Shown here: positions 34,767 to 42,683 of the stretch, piece after piece
Layout: every line of letters starts with the position of its first letter
Position numbering within the stretch: the first letter of the stretch is position 1
NCBI GenBank assembly: GCA_002313515.1
Contig: DCBQ01000002.1
Span: 1-64,000, forward strand
Source: Candidatus Saccharibacteria bacterium UBA1103
GTDB taxonomy: Bacteria; Patescibacteriota; Saccharimonadia; Saccharimonadales; Saccharimonadaceae
Direction of reading: 5' to 3'
DNA length: 64,000 bases
The notes under the pieces: generated by a model
What the model saw: the letters and a program-made list of their open reading frames with translations, nothing else
Told to the model about the DNA's origin: nothing
Databases searched by the model: none
Translations under genes and position numbers: made by a program

Positions 34767-35717
34767 ATGAAATACTTCTATTATGGTGATGATGGCTTTG
34801 CAATTGACGCCGCAGTGCGACGGATTATTAATGATTTTTCTAGCAATAATCCTGGCCTGAAACCGATGCGTTTAGATGCTAGCGATGGGGTAACTAACGA
34901 CATAATTGCGCAGATGATAGCGGTTAGCCTATTTGAGCCGTCACGGCTAGTAATTGTTCGCGGGGTGCTAGCAGTTACGGCGACTTGGCAGGCGATTTGC
35001 GAGAACATTAATCAGGTGCCAGATACTACAACGTTGGTCTTACTAGACTTGCCAACTGATCCTAAAAATGTAAAGGCGGTAGAGCGAACTAAGCTATTTA
35101 AGGAGTTATCCAAAGTTGTTACCGCACAGAAACTTACTAAACCTAAGTATCAAAAGGGTAGCGAGGCAATTGATGAGCTAGCTAAAACGCATGCTGTTCA
35201 GCTGGATCGAGCGGCGCGTGTCGAACTATTAAACAGGGTTAAAGGCGAAGAAGACGAACGGGCGGCTCTAAATGAAGCATTAACTAAGTTAGCTTATTTA
35301 AATCGACCAATTACAGTTGAGGATATTAAGCTATATATTGAGCCGAGTCTGGATGTCAATGCTTTTGGTATATTCGATTGCGCGATACGAGGTGAGCGTG
35401 CTCGGTTGCATCAGGAAGTAGAAAATCTAGTAGCCAGTGGCGAGGAGCCACAGCGATTTTTCGGTCTAATTGTTTCACAGATAAATGCTCTCGTGGTAGC
35501 AGTGTTAGGTGGAGCTGAGGCGACTAAAACAGTTAGTCCGTATCAGCTGAATAGCGTCCGCCGCCTAGTGGGCAATTTAGGTAAAACTAAGGTGGAGCAG
35601 GCGGCAAAAGTGCGCCAAATAGTCGCTAAGTTGGCGACACTGGACGAACAGCTAAAAGCCTCCCCGAACGAGGAGGCTTGGCGTCGAATTGAAGGCTATT
35701 TAGGCGCTATTTGCTAA
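34767..35717 (+). CDS. holA: DNA polymerase III delta subunit
   Basis: A protein of 316 residues. N-terminal FYYGDDGFAIDAAVRRII replaces the usual P-loop-like region, followed by LFEPSRLVIVRG and the typical delta C-terminal helical collar (NSVRRLVGNLGKTKVEQAA). Delta opens the sliding clamp within the clamp loader. The 3' end overlaps rpsT by 11 bases, a common neighbour in bacteria. Its coding sequence also contains the presumed terminator of rpsT. Confidence 0.88.
   Translation: MKYFYYGDDGFAIDAAVRRIINDFSSNNPGLKPMRLDASDGVTNDIIAQMIAVSLFEPSRLVIVRGVLAVTATWQAICENINQVPDTTTLVLLDLPTDPKNVKAVERTKLFKELSKVVTAQKLTKPKYQKGSEAIDELAKTHAVQLDRAARVELLNRVKGEEDERAALNEALTKLAYLNRPITVEDIKLYIEPSLDVNAFGIFDCAIRGERARLHQEVENLVASGEEPQRFFGLIVSQINALVVAVLGGAEATKTVSPYQLNSVRRLVGNLGKTKVEQAAKVRQIVAKLATLDEQLKASPNEEAWRRIEGYLGAIC
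35656..35679 (-). terminator. rpsT terminator located inside holA
   Basis: AAGCCTCC/GGAGGCTT stem with an 8-base loop, followed on the minus strand by TTTTAG. It lies 28 bases past the rpsT stop and within the last third of a hundred codons of holA. Confidence 0.55.
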
Positions 35718-35973
35718 CCTTGACGATTTTGACGTCGTGGCTTTTGGCAAACGCTGATAGATGCTTAACCTTGCGAGCAGCACTCTGGCGACTGATCACG
35801 TGCTTCTTGGCGGCAGTATCGACAGCGCTTTGTGCTTCACGTAGTGTATCGAAAGTTGGCTCGGCTTCGAATGCCTTGATGGCGGTGCGCATGGTGCGCT
35901 TAGTGCGCAGGTTCTGGGCGTAGCGACGCTTGTCCTGCTTCATTTTCTTGGTAGCCGACTTAATAATTGGCAT
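35707..35973 (-). CDS. rpsT: Small ribosomal subunit protein bS20
   Basis: A protein of 88 residues, all helical and very basic, with the S20 hallmarks IKSATKKMKQDKRR, NLRTKRTMRTAIK and VISRQSAARKVKHL. It binds 16S rRNA helices early in 30S assembly. An AAGGAG site precedes the ATG. Convergent overlap of 11 bases with holA. Confidence 0.95.
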   Translation of the reverse strand: MPIIKSATKKMKQDKRRYAQNLRTKRTMRTAIKAFEAEPTFDTLREAQSAVDTAAKKHVISRQSAARKVKHLSAFAKSHDVKIVKVSK

Positions 35974-36114
35974 ATAAACTCCTTCTGTGCGATCCTAAGA
36001 CCTGTTGCACACATTAATTAACAGATACACTATAGCAGACTAAAGGGGTATTTGCAAATAATTTTACTTATGCTAATATATAGTTAAATATTCCAAGTGG
36101 AGCAAAAACAAAAT

Positions 36115-38016
36115 ATGGACGATAAATCACAAAAGAGCAAACTAATCGACAAAATCAAGGATGCTAACAACATCCTGATTACAGTTTCGCGCAATCCTAA
36201 TATTGATCAGCTAACCTCGGCACTGGCTTTGGCTCTAGCTATTAACCGGTTGGATAAGCGCGCGGTGGCGGTGTTTAGTGGTCGCATACCGAAAAGTTTA
36301 AATTTCCTAAACCCACAGAAGACTTTTGAGAGCAATGCTGATAGCTTGCGCGACTTTATTATTCTGATTGACAAGGAGAAGGCGGGGCGTTTACGGGTCA
36401 ACGCCGATGGCGATTTTGCCAAGGTGTACATCACGCCGTACCGTACCAAGATTACGGCTGAGGATATTAAGTTTGAGGATGGCGATTTTAATGTTGAACT
36501 GATTATCGCTATTGGTGTAACTAGTCGTGAAGAGCTGGACTCAGCCATCGCCTCGCACGGTAAAATCTTTCACGATGCAATTACAGCTACCATCAATATG
36601 GACAAGGTACACGACGTTCTGGGGTCGATTAGCTGGCAAGATGAAGGCATGGACTGCTACAGTGAAATGGTGGCCGAACTAGTCAATGCTTTATCAGCGG
36701 GGCAAAATCATGTACTGATGGATGAAGCAGTGGCCACGGCGCTGCTAACTGGTGTAGTTTCGGCCACCGATCAGTTCCGCAACAAGTCGACTACACCGTC
36801 AATCATGTCACTAGCTGCCGACCTAATGGCACACGGGGCGAACCAACAGCTAATTTCGTCTGAACTGGCTAGTGAAATTGAGCCGTCCAACAAGCAGTCA
36901 TCCGATAAGGTTGAATACGATCGGCGCAAGAAGCCCAATACTGAGACACATCGGAATAATAATCCTTCGAACAATAAACCGGATACAACTCGGCCAAGTA
37001 ACGAGTTTGAAATTACGCATAACAATGCCGCCAACACCCCGAAGCCAGCCGATCATAGCGTATTTGCAGGTGTAACTGCTAAGAGTAAGCCTAATGTTGA
37101 CAACCTAGCCCAAACATTAATGGACGCCGAGCAAAAGCACGGTGACGAAGTTAATCGTATGAACAAGATGGTGGTCGAGGAAAACTCGCGCTTAGCACAA
37201 GCACGCAGCGAGGATGCGGTAGCGGTGGCGCACTCGCAATTAACTGAAGATGAGCTCGATCGCCAGAATGCGCAGAGTAAGGCTGCTAGTCTGCCGACCT
37301 CGGCTCCGTTGCCTAGCTTTAGTAACGAGCGATTAGCACCTCAGCCTGAGCCAGTAGCCACCTTGTCGCCAACAATGCCTGCCTCGCCAGCATCAATACC
37401 AACATCAATTAAGCCAGTCATGATGGAACAATCTCAGCCAAATCCAGCGCCTACATTGCCGCCGATACCAACTTTGGCGCCCGCACCCCAGCCTCAGTCG
37501 GTGCGACGCAACGTTGAGCCAGCGGTTCCCGCTAAGCCAACGCCAGCCTATATGATCGCCAACCGTACCTCGCCGTTGCCACCACTGCCGAAGCCAGCAC
37601 TGGCGACTCAGTCTCAAGCGCAATCTACACCACTACCAATTGCAAATCAATTTCAACCGCAACCGGTTCCCGTACAGCCGCAAACTGTAGCGACGCCCGA
37701 TTTAGGTGTGCCGTTGCCACCACCACCGCCGTTACCAGACTTTAGTGGTCTTAATTTGGGTGGTGAGACATCACTGCAGCAGCCGTCGATGCCGAGTAGC
37801 TCACTATCTTCTAGCCTGAATCAACCGATGGCGCCAGCGCCCATGCAACCAGCAACTCCGGTCACGAATGGTAGTGCTGATTTAGCGGCACAAGCCGCCA
37901 ACTTAGCGCAGCCTGCAACGTCAATGGTTCCGCCTATGTCAGCATCAGTTACCGCCCCAGCACCGCAACAGCCTGCGATACCAACCGATCCAACGCAGTT
38001 TGTGATACCGTCGTAA
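36115..38016 (+). CDS. DHH-family-like protein with degenerate active site and proline-rich tail
   Basis: A protein of 633 residues. Residues about 1-245 follow the DHH/DHHA1 phosphoesterase (NrnA-like) layout: NPNIDQLTSALALALAINRL sits where HPDGDxxGS is expected, and ATINMDKVHD where the DHH triad should be. Most metal ligands are therefore missing and catalysis is unlikely. Residues 260-633 are a low-complexity tail rich in Pro, Gln, Ala and Asn. ATG at 36115 is preferred; a GTG at 36097 in frame is possible. Role unknown; a nucleotide-binding or scaffold function is a guess. Confidence 0.65.
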   Translation: MDDKSQKSKLIDKIKDANNILITVSRNPNIDQLTSALALALAINRLDKRAVAVFSGRIPKSLNFLNPQKTFESNADSLRDFIILIDKEKAGRLRVNADGDFAKVYITPYRTKITAEDIKFEDGDFNVELIIAIGVTSREELDSAIASHGKIFHDAITATINMDKVHDVLGSISWQDEGMDCYSEMVAELVNALSAGQNHVLMDEAVATALLTGVVSATDQFRNKSTTPSIMSLAADLMAHGANQQLISSELASEIEPSNKQSSDKVEYDRRKKPNTETHRNNNPSNNKPDTTRPSNEFEITHNNAANTPKPADHSVFAGVTAKSKPNVDNLAQTLMDAEQKHGDEVNRMNKMVVEENSRLAQARSEDAVAVAHSQLTEDELDRQNAQSKAASLPTSAPLPSFSNERLAPQPEPVATLSPTMPASPASIPTSIKPVMMEQSQPNPAPTLPPIPTLAPAPQPQSVRRNVEPAVPAKPTPAYMIANRTSPLPPLPKPALATQSQAQSTPLPIANQFQPQPVPVQPQTVATPDLGVPLPPPPPLPDFSGLNLGGETSLQQPSMPSSSLSSSLNQPMAPAPMQPATPVTNGSADLAAQAANLAQPATSMVPPMSASVTAPAPQQPAIPTDPTQFVIPS

Positions 38017-38041
38017 TCAGTTGTGCGTGCTAGTATAATCG

Positions 38042-38050
38042 TGCTATAAT
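38042..38050 (+). promoter_or_regulatory. Extended -10 promoter of the DGR target gene
   Basis: TGCTATAAT with a TTGTGC -35-like box 18 bases upstream. The ATG at 38061 follows 10 bases later; an earlier ATG at 38052 is only one base from the box and cannot be reached by a normal transcript. Confidence 0.6.
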
Positions 38051-38060
38051 CATGAGCATA

Positions 38061-40691
38061 ATGAAGATCGTGTGGGGAAATAAGAGCAGCAATACCAGAA
38101 ATGGCTTGTCGCATAATGTTAGCCTAATGGGGGGGGTATTACGTGCTAGTGCGTTAGCGCTATCTCTACTAATTGTAATCAGTGCCACTGCTATATTTAG
38201 CAGTGGCTTTTTGTCGTCCCCTGCGGCGGCTGCTAAGGGCGAAGTGAGCACTGCTTCGTCCCGCCCTGTCAAGGGAGGGCAGACTGCCAATGACAATCGG
38301 GAGAGTTATGGTTACATCGCCGCACCATCAACTGGCGTCTCTATTAAACTATTAGATGGCGACACTACCGCCATCCCCAACGCCACCAACGGCATTAATA
38401 CCGTGGATAGCAATGTGACCGTCAGCTCTACCGACCTCAATGACCTGCGTTATGGCTACAGCCTAACCATGCAGGGTACGGCGAGCAGCGTAGACTTAAT
38501 CAACAATAAGGATAATAACAGCAAACTAACCGCCACCACGGGCACGCTAGCTGCGCCGTCGGATCTAGCAGACAACACCTGGGGTTACCGCCTGGAAAAT
38601 ACTGCGGCAGATAAATATATAGGTCTAACTAAAACCGCTGTAGCTATTAAATCGCCCACTAACCTATCAACCACCACCGATACCACTAAACTAACCTTTG
38701 CGGCGAAGTTTAATCTGGATAACCTATCTGCTGGTACCTATAGTACTACCATCCAATATACGGTAACCGCTAACCTTCCACCGGCACCAACTATTACCAC
38801 GCTCACCACTACTCACACCGACGACGCCACCAATACCGCCAACTACACCGACTACAACAAAGCCGCTAGTGTAACAATGACAGGAACCAACCTGTTAACC
38901 GCTAGTAAGGTTTGGGTCGATTTAAATGACGATGGCCAGCAGCAGGACAACGAACTGGCGACCAATGTTAAGCCATTATCTGAAACTCAGCTAACTTATA
39001 CCACGCCAACCGACACTAAACCAGGTATCCATGATACCTACGTCATTAGCGATGGCGGTACTGCTAGCACCAAAAATACTGCCACAACCAATCGCTACAG
39101 CTACATTGCCCCTAGCATCTGTAAATCCGGCGATGCTAATAGTACTTGTGCGGTCGATATCGACACTAATATGATCCCGGTTAAGTATGCTAGCACCGAC
39201 GATAATGGTAACGCTACTTGGCACGCTATAACCAATCCTAAGACCGCTACCGATTGGTATGATTACAATAATAAGCAATGGGCTAACGCTGTAACCGTGA
39301 AAGATCCGACTAAATACAGCAACGGCGACGGCACGTATAAGGACCTCGATGTAGCCGATGCGGATATCCTCGGTTTCTATGTCTACGTTCCACGCTATGA
39401 GTACGAGGTACAACGCCGCGACGCCACTGATAAGGTCGTCCAGGCGCAGGATTATGACATCCGCTTTGTTAAGGCGCCAGACATCAAGAAATCGCCAGTG
39501 AAGAGCTGTAACAGCGGTATTACCACTGTTGCCCAGATGTGGAAGAACGGCACGGCGGATAACGCAGAATCCAATATCCTAGCCAAGGATTACCGCACCG
39601 GTTGTAACCTCAATCGCACTAATTATCCATCCATTACCACCGATGGCAATGGTGTTGCAACAACCTTGGCACAGGATAACGCCAACCAGACCACCTGGAC
39701 CACCCATCCTGCCTTCACCTGGATGACCGACCCAACCCGTGAACTAAATGGTTTCTGGATGGGCAAGTTCGAAACCACTGGTTCGACCACCGCACCAACC
39801 GTGCGGCCGAATGAAAAACACATTGCTAATGTTACCCGTGGTGTCTATTTTGACATTGCTAAATCCATGGGGCTAAAGGATGACGCCAACACCGGTGGTA
39901 ATGGCACTACTACCACCCAGAATAACCAACATCTAGCTAAATACCAATCCCACGCCCTAATTCAAACCGAGTGGGGCGCCGCAGCCTATCTATCCGCCAG
40001 TAAATACGGGGTAGGGGTCAACAAGGTACAGATCAATGCGCAAAGCAGTGGCGCTAGGGACGACAATGGTAATTTTAGTTATGGTATTACCGGTTGTGGT
40101 CCGCAGGCTAGTGGCAACGAATCTAGCTATGCTAATCCTGGAACCATTAAAACTGTCAATGCCTGTTATGCTGATGACACTAACCATGGCTATACTGGCA
40201 AACTAGGAATGCTGGCTAGTACCACCGGCAATATTACCGGCATTTACGACATGTCGGGCGGCGCGTACGAGCAGGTGATGGGTAACCTAACCACTAGCGA
40301 CACGCAAACCACACCAAACGACGTCAATTACTTTAAGAATCCGACCAAACCACCATATGTGAATCTATATAAGGCATCGGCGGGATTTGGTACACGGCGC
40401 GATTGGTCGATAGGCGCCAGTAATGAGAATCTGTGGAACTGGGATATCTGCACCTACGAAACTTGCGGCGGCCAGGCGTTACACGAGAACAAGATGGTAC
40501 AATCTGTCTCGACGGGCAGCCAGTCGTGGGGTAGCGATTACGGCGGCTTTACGTACGCAGGCAATCGTTGGCCGGCTCGGGGCGGCTACTTCAACAGCGG
40601 TTCTAACGCAGGTGTGTTCTTTTCAGGCGGCGATAACGGCAACCCGAGCATCGGCTTTGCCTTCCGAGCAGTGCTGTTGCCTCTCCCCTAG
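38061..40691 (+). CDS. DGR target: exported surface protein with C-terminal variable lectin-like domain
   Basis: A protein of 876 residues. Residues about 30-60 form a signal or anchor helix (ALALSLLIVISATAIF) with AAAA after it. About 60-238 is a beta-rich domain ending TIQYTVTANLP; about 240-355 is IPT/TIG-like (APTITTLTTTHTDD); the rest is a C-type-lectin-like fold of the formylglycine-generating-enzyme type (FYVYVPRYEYEV, LNGFWMGKFETTG, RWPARGGYF, GFAFRAVLLP). The last 63 codons are the variable repeat of the retroelement, so the binding face is diversified. It probably displays a variable ligand-binding module at the surface; the ligand is unknown. Confidence 0.85.
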   Translation: MKIVWGNKSSNTRNGLSHNVSLMGGVLRASALALSLLIVISATAIFSSGFLSSPAAAAKGEVSTASSRPVKGGQTANDNRESYGYIAAPSTGVSIKLLDGDTTAIPNATNGINTVDSNVTVSSTDLNDLRYGYSLTMQGTASSVDLINNKDNNSKLTATTGTLAAPSDLADNTWGYRLENTAADKYIGLTKTAVAIKSPTNLSTTTDTTKLTFAAKFNLDNLSAGTYSTTIQYTVTANLPPAPTITTLTTTHTDDATNTANYTDYNKAASVTMTGTNLLTASKVWVDLNDDGQQQDNELATNVKPLSETQLTYTTPTDTKPGIHDTYVISDGGTASTKNTATTNRYSYIAPSICKSGDANSTCAVDIDTNMIPVKYASTDDNGNATWHAITNPKTATDWYDYNNKQWANAVTVKDPTKYSNGDGTYKDLDVADADILGFYVYVPRYEYEVQRRDATDKVVQAQDYDIRFVKAPDIKKSPVKSCNSGITTVAQMWKNGTADNAESNILAKDYRTGCNLNRTNYPSITTDGNGVATTLAQDNANQTTWTTHPAFTWMTDPTRELNGFWMGKFETTGSTTAPTVRPNEKHIANVTRGVYFDIAKSMGLKDDANTGGNGTTTTQNNQHLAKYQSHALIQTEWGAAAYLSASKYGVGVNKVQINAQSSGARDDNGNFSYGITGCGPQASGNESSYANPGTIKTVNACYADDTNHGYTGKLGMLASTTGNITGIYDMSGGAYEQVMGNLTTSDTQTTPNDVNYFKNPTKPPYVNLYKASAGFGTRRDWSIGASNENLWNWDICTYETCGGQALHENKMVQSVSTGSQSWGSDYGGFTYAGNRWPARGGYFNSGSNAGVFFSGGDNGNPSIGFAFRAVLLPLP
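40503..40691 (+). repeat. DGR variable repeat (VR)
   Basis: 189 bases ending exactly at the target stop codon. Aligned with the template at 42524-42336 there are 23 differences, all at template adenines (15 A to G, 7 A to T, 1 A to C by my count) out of 52 adenines. The last 25 bases are identical to the template and hold the likely initiation-of-mutagenic-homing (IMH) part. Changes cluster in AAC, TAT and similar codons at surface positions. Confidence 0.95.
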
Positions 40692-40705
40692 GGTCTCATA
40701 ATCTC

Positions 40706-41182
40706 ATGAAACAATTATCATTAACCAATAACAACGAGCCAAAGCAGCGTTTGACCGACCCGCTCCGGGCGGTCAAACCGTCGCAAAATTTGTATGCCAT
40801 TATGTACCGCGAGATGAAGCGGCTATATAAATATACCTATGACCGCCTGGAAACCTACCCGAAGTGGCAGAAACATGGCATTGGCCCAGCCAGCCGCATT
40901 GCTGAGCTGACCCAGGATAACTTGCGTGGAGCATTAGAAGTTTATGGCTACAATCCAAAACTAGACAAAGAGCAGATTCTGCGCCGTATGTCGATTAACT
41001 TTAAGGAGCTGAATGTCCTGGTGGAGCTAAGCTGTGCTCATGATTGGATCAAGCCACAGAATCGTGAAGCCTGGTCGCGCATGATTAGTAAGCTGGATGA
41101 CCAAACTATTGGCTTTGCCATGGGTATGGAAAAGCAGGCGCGTGAACGCCAGGCGAAGAAGGCCGATGAATCCCGACGATAA
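40706..41182 (+). CDS. avd: Avd-like DGR accessory protein (four-helix bundle)
   Basis: A protein of 158 residues, basic and helical throughout (YAIMYREMKRLYKYTYDRLE, ASRIAELTQDNLRGALEVYG, RRMSINFKELNVLVELSC). It lies 14 bases after the target stop and overlaps the reverse transcriptase start by 17 bases. Avd proteins form a pentameric barrel that binds the reverse transcriptase and template RNA and is needed for adenine-specific cDNA synthesis. The call rests on size, helix content, charge and position. Confidence 0.85.
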   Translation: MKQLSLTNNNEPKQRLTDPLRAVKPSQNLYAIMYREMKRLYKYTYDRLETYPKWQKHGIGPASRIAELTQDNLRGALEVYGYNPKLDKEQILRRMSINFKELNVLVELSCAHDWIKPQNREAWSRMISKLDDQTIGFAMGMEKQARERQAKKADESRR

Positions 41183-42134
41183 AATCACCGAGAAGCTAGC
41201 CGACCACATGACACTGGCGGCCTGGCAACGGGCGCATAGCCGGGCGTCGAAATCCAAGGGTCTGCGGCCAGAGGTTTTGCGATTTAATATGAATGAAACC
41301 GCTAATCTGTTACGTGTTATGGATATTGTCGGGTTGGGGCGCTACCAGCCGTCGCGTTACCGCGAATTCTACGTGCGCGAACCAAAGGTGCGGCTGATTC
41401 TGGCATTGCCCTACTTAGACCGCATCGTTCACCAATGGTACGTGGGCGAGTTTATTAAACCGTTTTACCTGCCGCGCTTTATCTCGGATAGCTATGCTTG
41501 TATTCCGGGGCGAGGTACCCATGCGGCGGTGCGCCAAATGCAGGGCTATATGAGGAAAATAAAAGATGAATACGGTTATTATTATGTGTTAAAAATGGAT
41601 ATATCCAAATTCTTCTACACTATTGATAAGGATATTTTATGGCGGATTTTAGCGCAGCGGATAGTCGACCCGCCACTGCTAGACTTGACTCATACCATGG
41701 TGTTTGACGATAATGGCCATAGTGGTATCCCGATTGGTAATTATATTTCGCAGTATTTTGCTAACATTTATCTGAACGAGCTAGATTGGTTCTGTAAGCA
41801 AGATTTGGGTATTAAATATTACGTGCGCTACATGGATGATTTTGTGATGCTGGCGTCAAATCGGCAGATCGCACGGCAGTGGTATGACCAGATTGAACAG
41901 TTTGTAACAGAGCGGTTGAATTTGCGTTTGAATCCCAAGAGTCGTTATTATCCGGCAAAGCAAGGGCTAGATTTCGTGGGTTACCGCATATTCGAGGACC
42001 ATCTGAAGTTACGTCCCCGCGCATTGAAGACACTCCATAAAATCCAGCGCGATTATCGATTGGGTATCGATGATGACGCTCGTCATCTCCGCCGCCTCGC
42101 CGCCTGGCGTGGACATGTGATGTTGTGTAAATAA
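41166..42134 (+). CDS. DGR reverse transcriptase
   Basis: A protein of 322 residues with the RT palm and fingers: REPKVRLILALPYLDRIVH, LKMDISKFFYTID (first catalytic Asp), GIPIGNYISQYFANIYLNEL with the DGR-type IGxxxSQ motif (I190-Q196) in place of the usual QGxxxSP, and YVRYMDDFVML with YMDD at 222-225. It makes a mutated cDNA of the template repeat that replaces the variable repeat. Start at 41166 has GAAGG upstream and lies within avd. Ends before a perfect palindrome. Confidence 0.95.
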   Translation: MNPDDKITEKLADHMTLAAWQRAHSRASKSKGLRPEVLRFNMNETANLLRVMDIVGLGRYQPSRYREFYVREPKVRLILALPYLDRIVHQWYVGEFIKPFYLPRFISDSYACIPGRGTHAAVRQMQGYMRKIKDEYGYYYVLKMDISKFFYTIDKDILWRILAQRIVDPPLLDLTHTMVFDDNGHSGIPIGNYISQYFANIYLNELDWFCKQDLGIKYYVRYMDDFVMLASNRQIARQWYDQIEQFVTERLNLRLNPKSRYYPAKQGLDFVGYRIFEDHLKLRPRALKTLHKIQRDYRLGIDDDARHLRRLAAWRGHVMLCK

Positions 42135-42140
42135 TAGCTA

Positions 42141-42170
42141 TTTACCTCCCTTTAGCTAAAGGGAGGTAAA
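42141..42170. terminator. Perfect 30-bp palindrome, likely bidirectional terminator
   Basis: Each 15-base half is the exact complement of the other (core CCTCCCTTTAG). It lies 6 bases after the reverse transcriptase stop and at the far end of the antisense template RNA, so it may stop both transcripts. It belongs to a family of CCTCCCTT hairpins found at several places here. Confidence 0.65.
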
Positions 42171-42222
42171 AATTACAGCATTAGCCCCTTTTTACAAAAA
42201 AGGACTAAACAATATAAATTTA

Positions 42223-42253
42223 TGCCGGCGGATCAGGATAACCGCCGCCGGCA
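42223..42253 (-). other. G+C-rich hairpin in the template RNA
   Basis: TGCCGGCGG at 42223-42231 pairs with CCGCCGGCA at 42245-42253 around a 13-base loop. It lies 3' of the template repeat in the predicted RNA, where DGRs need structured RNA for priming and protein binding. Function is inferred from position only. Confidence 0.45.
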
Positions 42254-42335
42254 AAGGAGCTGGCCTGGGCGCATAATCCGGTGTTCGTATCCGTAGACAT
42301 TTACTAACCATAGCTACATTTAGCGTTAATGCGCA

Positions 42336-42524
42336 CTAGGGGAGAGGCAACAGCACTGCTCGGAAGGCATAGTTGTTGTTCGGGTTGCCGTTATTGTTGC
42401 CTGAATAGAACACACCTGCGTTAGAACCGTTGTTGTAGTTGCCGCCCCGATCCGGCCAACGATTGCCTGCGTTCGTAAAGTTGCTGTTATCGTTACCCTA
42501 CGACTGGTTGTTCGTCGAGACAGA
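42336..42524 (-). repeat. DGR template repeat (TR), antisense to the reverse transcriptase
   Basis: 189 bases on the minus strand, same length as the variable repeat with no gaps. It is AAC-rich, as template repeats are. Read in the target frame it would encode Asn at most variable sites and has one in-frame TAG, which is TGG in the variable repeat. The end shares the target's stop codon and final 25 bases. No protein-coding role is expected here. Confidence 0.95.
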
Positions 42525-42565
42525 GACAACGTAGTTAACCACGCTATCGACCTAGCCCCAAATTG

Positions 42566-42571
42566 ATTATA
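42566..42571 (-). promoter_or_regulatory. Candidate -10 box of the template RNA promoter
   Basis: TATAAT on the minus strand; start site expected near 42559, 35 bases before the template repeat. No clear -35 box and no TG extension, so this is a moderate-confidence call. The stretch 42572-42683 holds a repeated hairpin pair and the truB upstream region, no gene. Confidence 0.55.
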
Positions 42572-42598
42572 GCGCCTTCGTCAGTGGTGCTTTGCGAA

Positions 42599-42643
42599 CC
42601 CACTGTCACGGATGCCGTGCCACCTCCCTTTAGTAAGGGAGGT
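42599..42643. repeat. Double-hairpin repeat, copy 1
   Basis: A CACGG/CCGTG hairpin (42607-42619) followed by an ACCTCCCTT/AAGGGAGGT hairpin (42622-42643). A close copy lies at 43657-43706 after rpsO, including the leading CCCAC and the spacer. It looks like a REP-like intergenic element. Confidence 0.7.
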
Positions 42644-42683
42644 ATTGACGCAGTTGACGAGTATTCATTACTATGAATGGTAA

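Larger units (their letters stand above)
42142..42559 (-). ncRNA. Predicted DGR template RNA
   Basis: Inferred minus-strand transcript from a start near 42559 to the hairpins at 42207-42182 and 42170-42141. It carries about 35 bases of leader, the 189-base template repeat, and about 150 bases of downstream sequence that includes a 9-bp G+C-rich hairpin (42253-42223). Only this strand gives the template in the sense that matches the variable repeat. Ends are estimates; no transcription was measured. Confidence 0.6.

Noticed and set aside
41166..42134. Group II intron or retron reverse transcriptase
   Set aside because: No maturase or HNH domain and no intron ends; the IGxxxSQ motif, avd-like neighbour and template/variable repeat pair identify a DGR.
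42326..42529. An open frame on the minus strand across the template repeat
   Set aside because: It is out of the target frame, rich in Thr/Ala by composition, and explained by the template repeat; no ribosome site or protein family.
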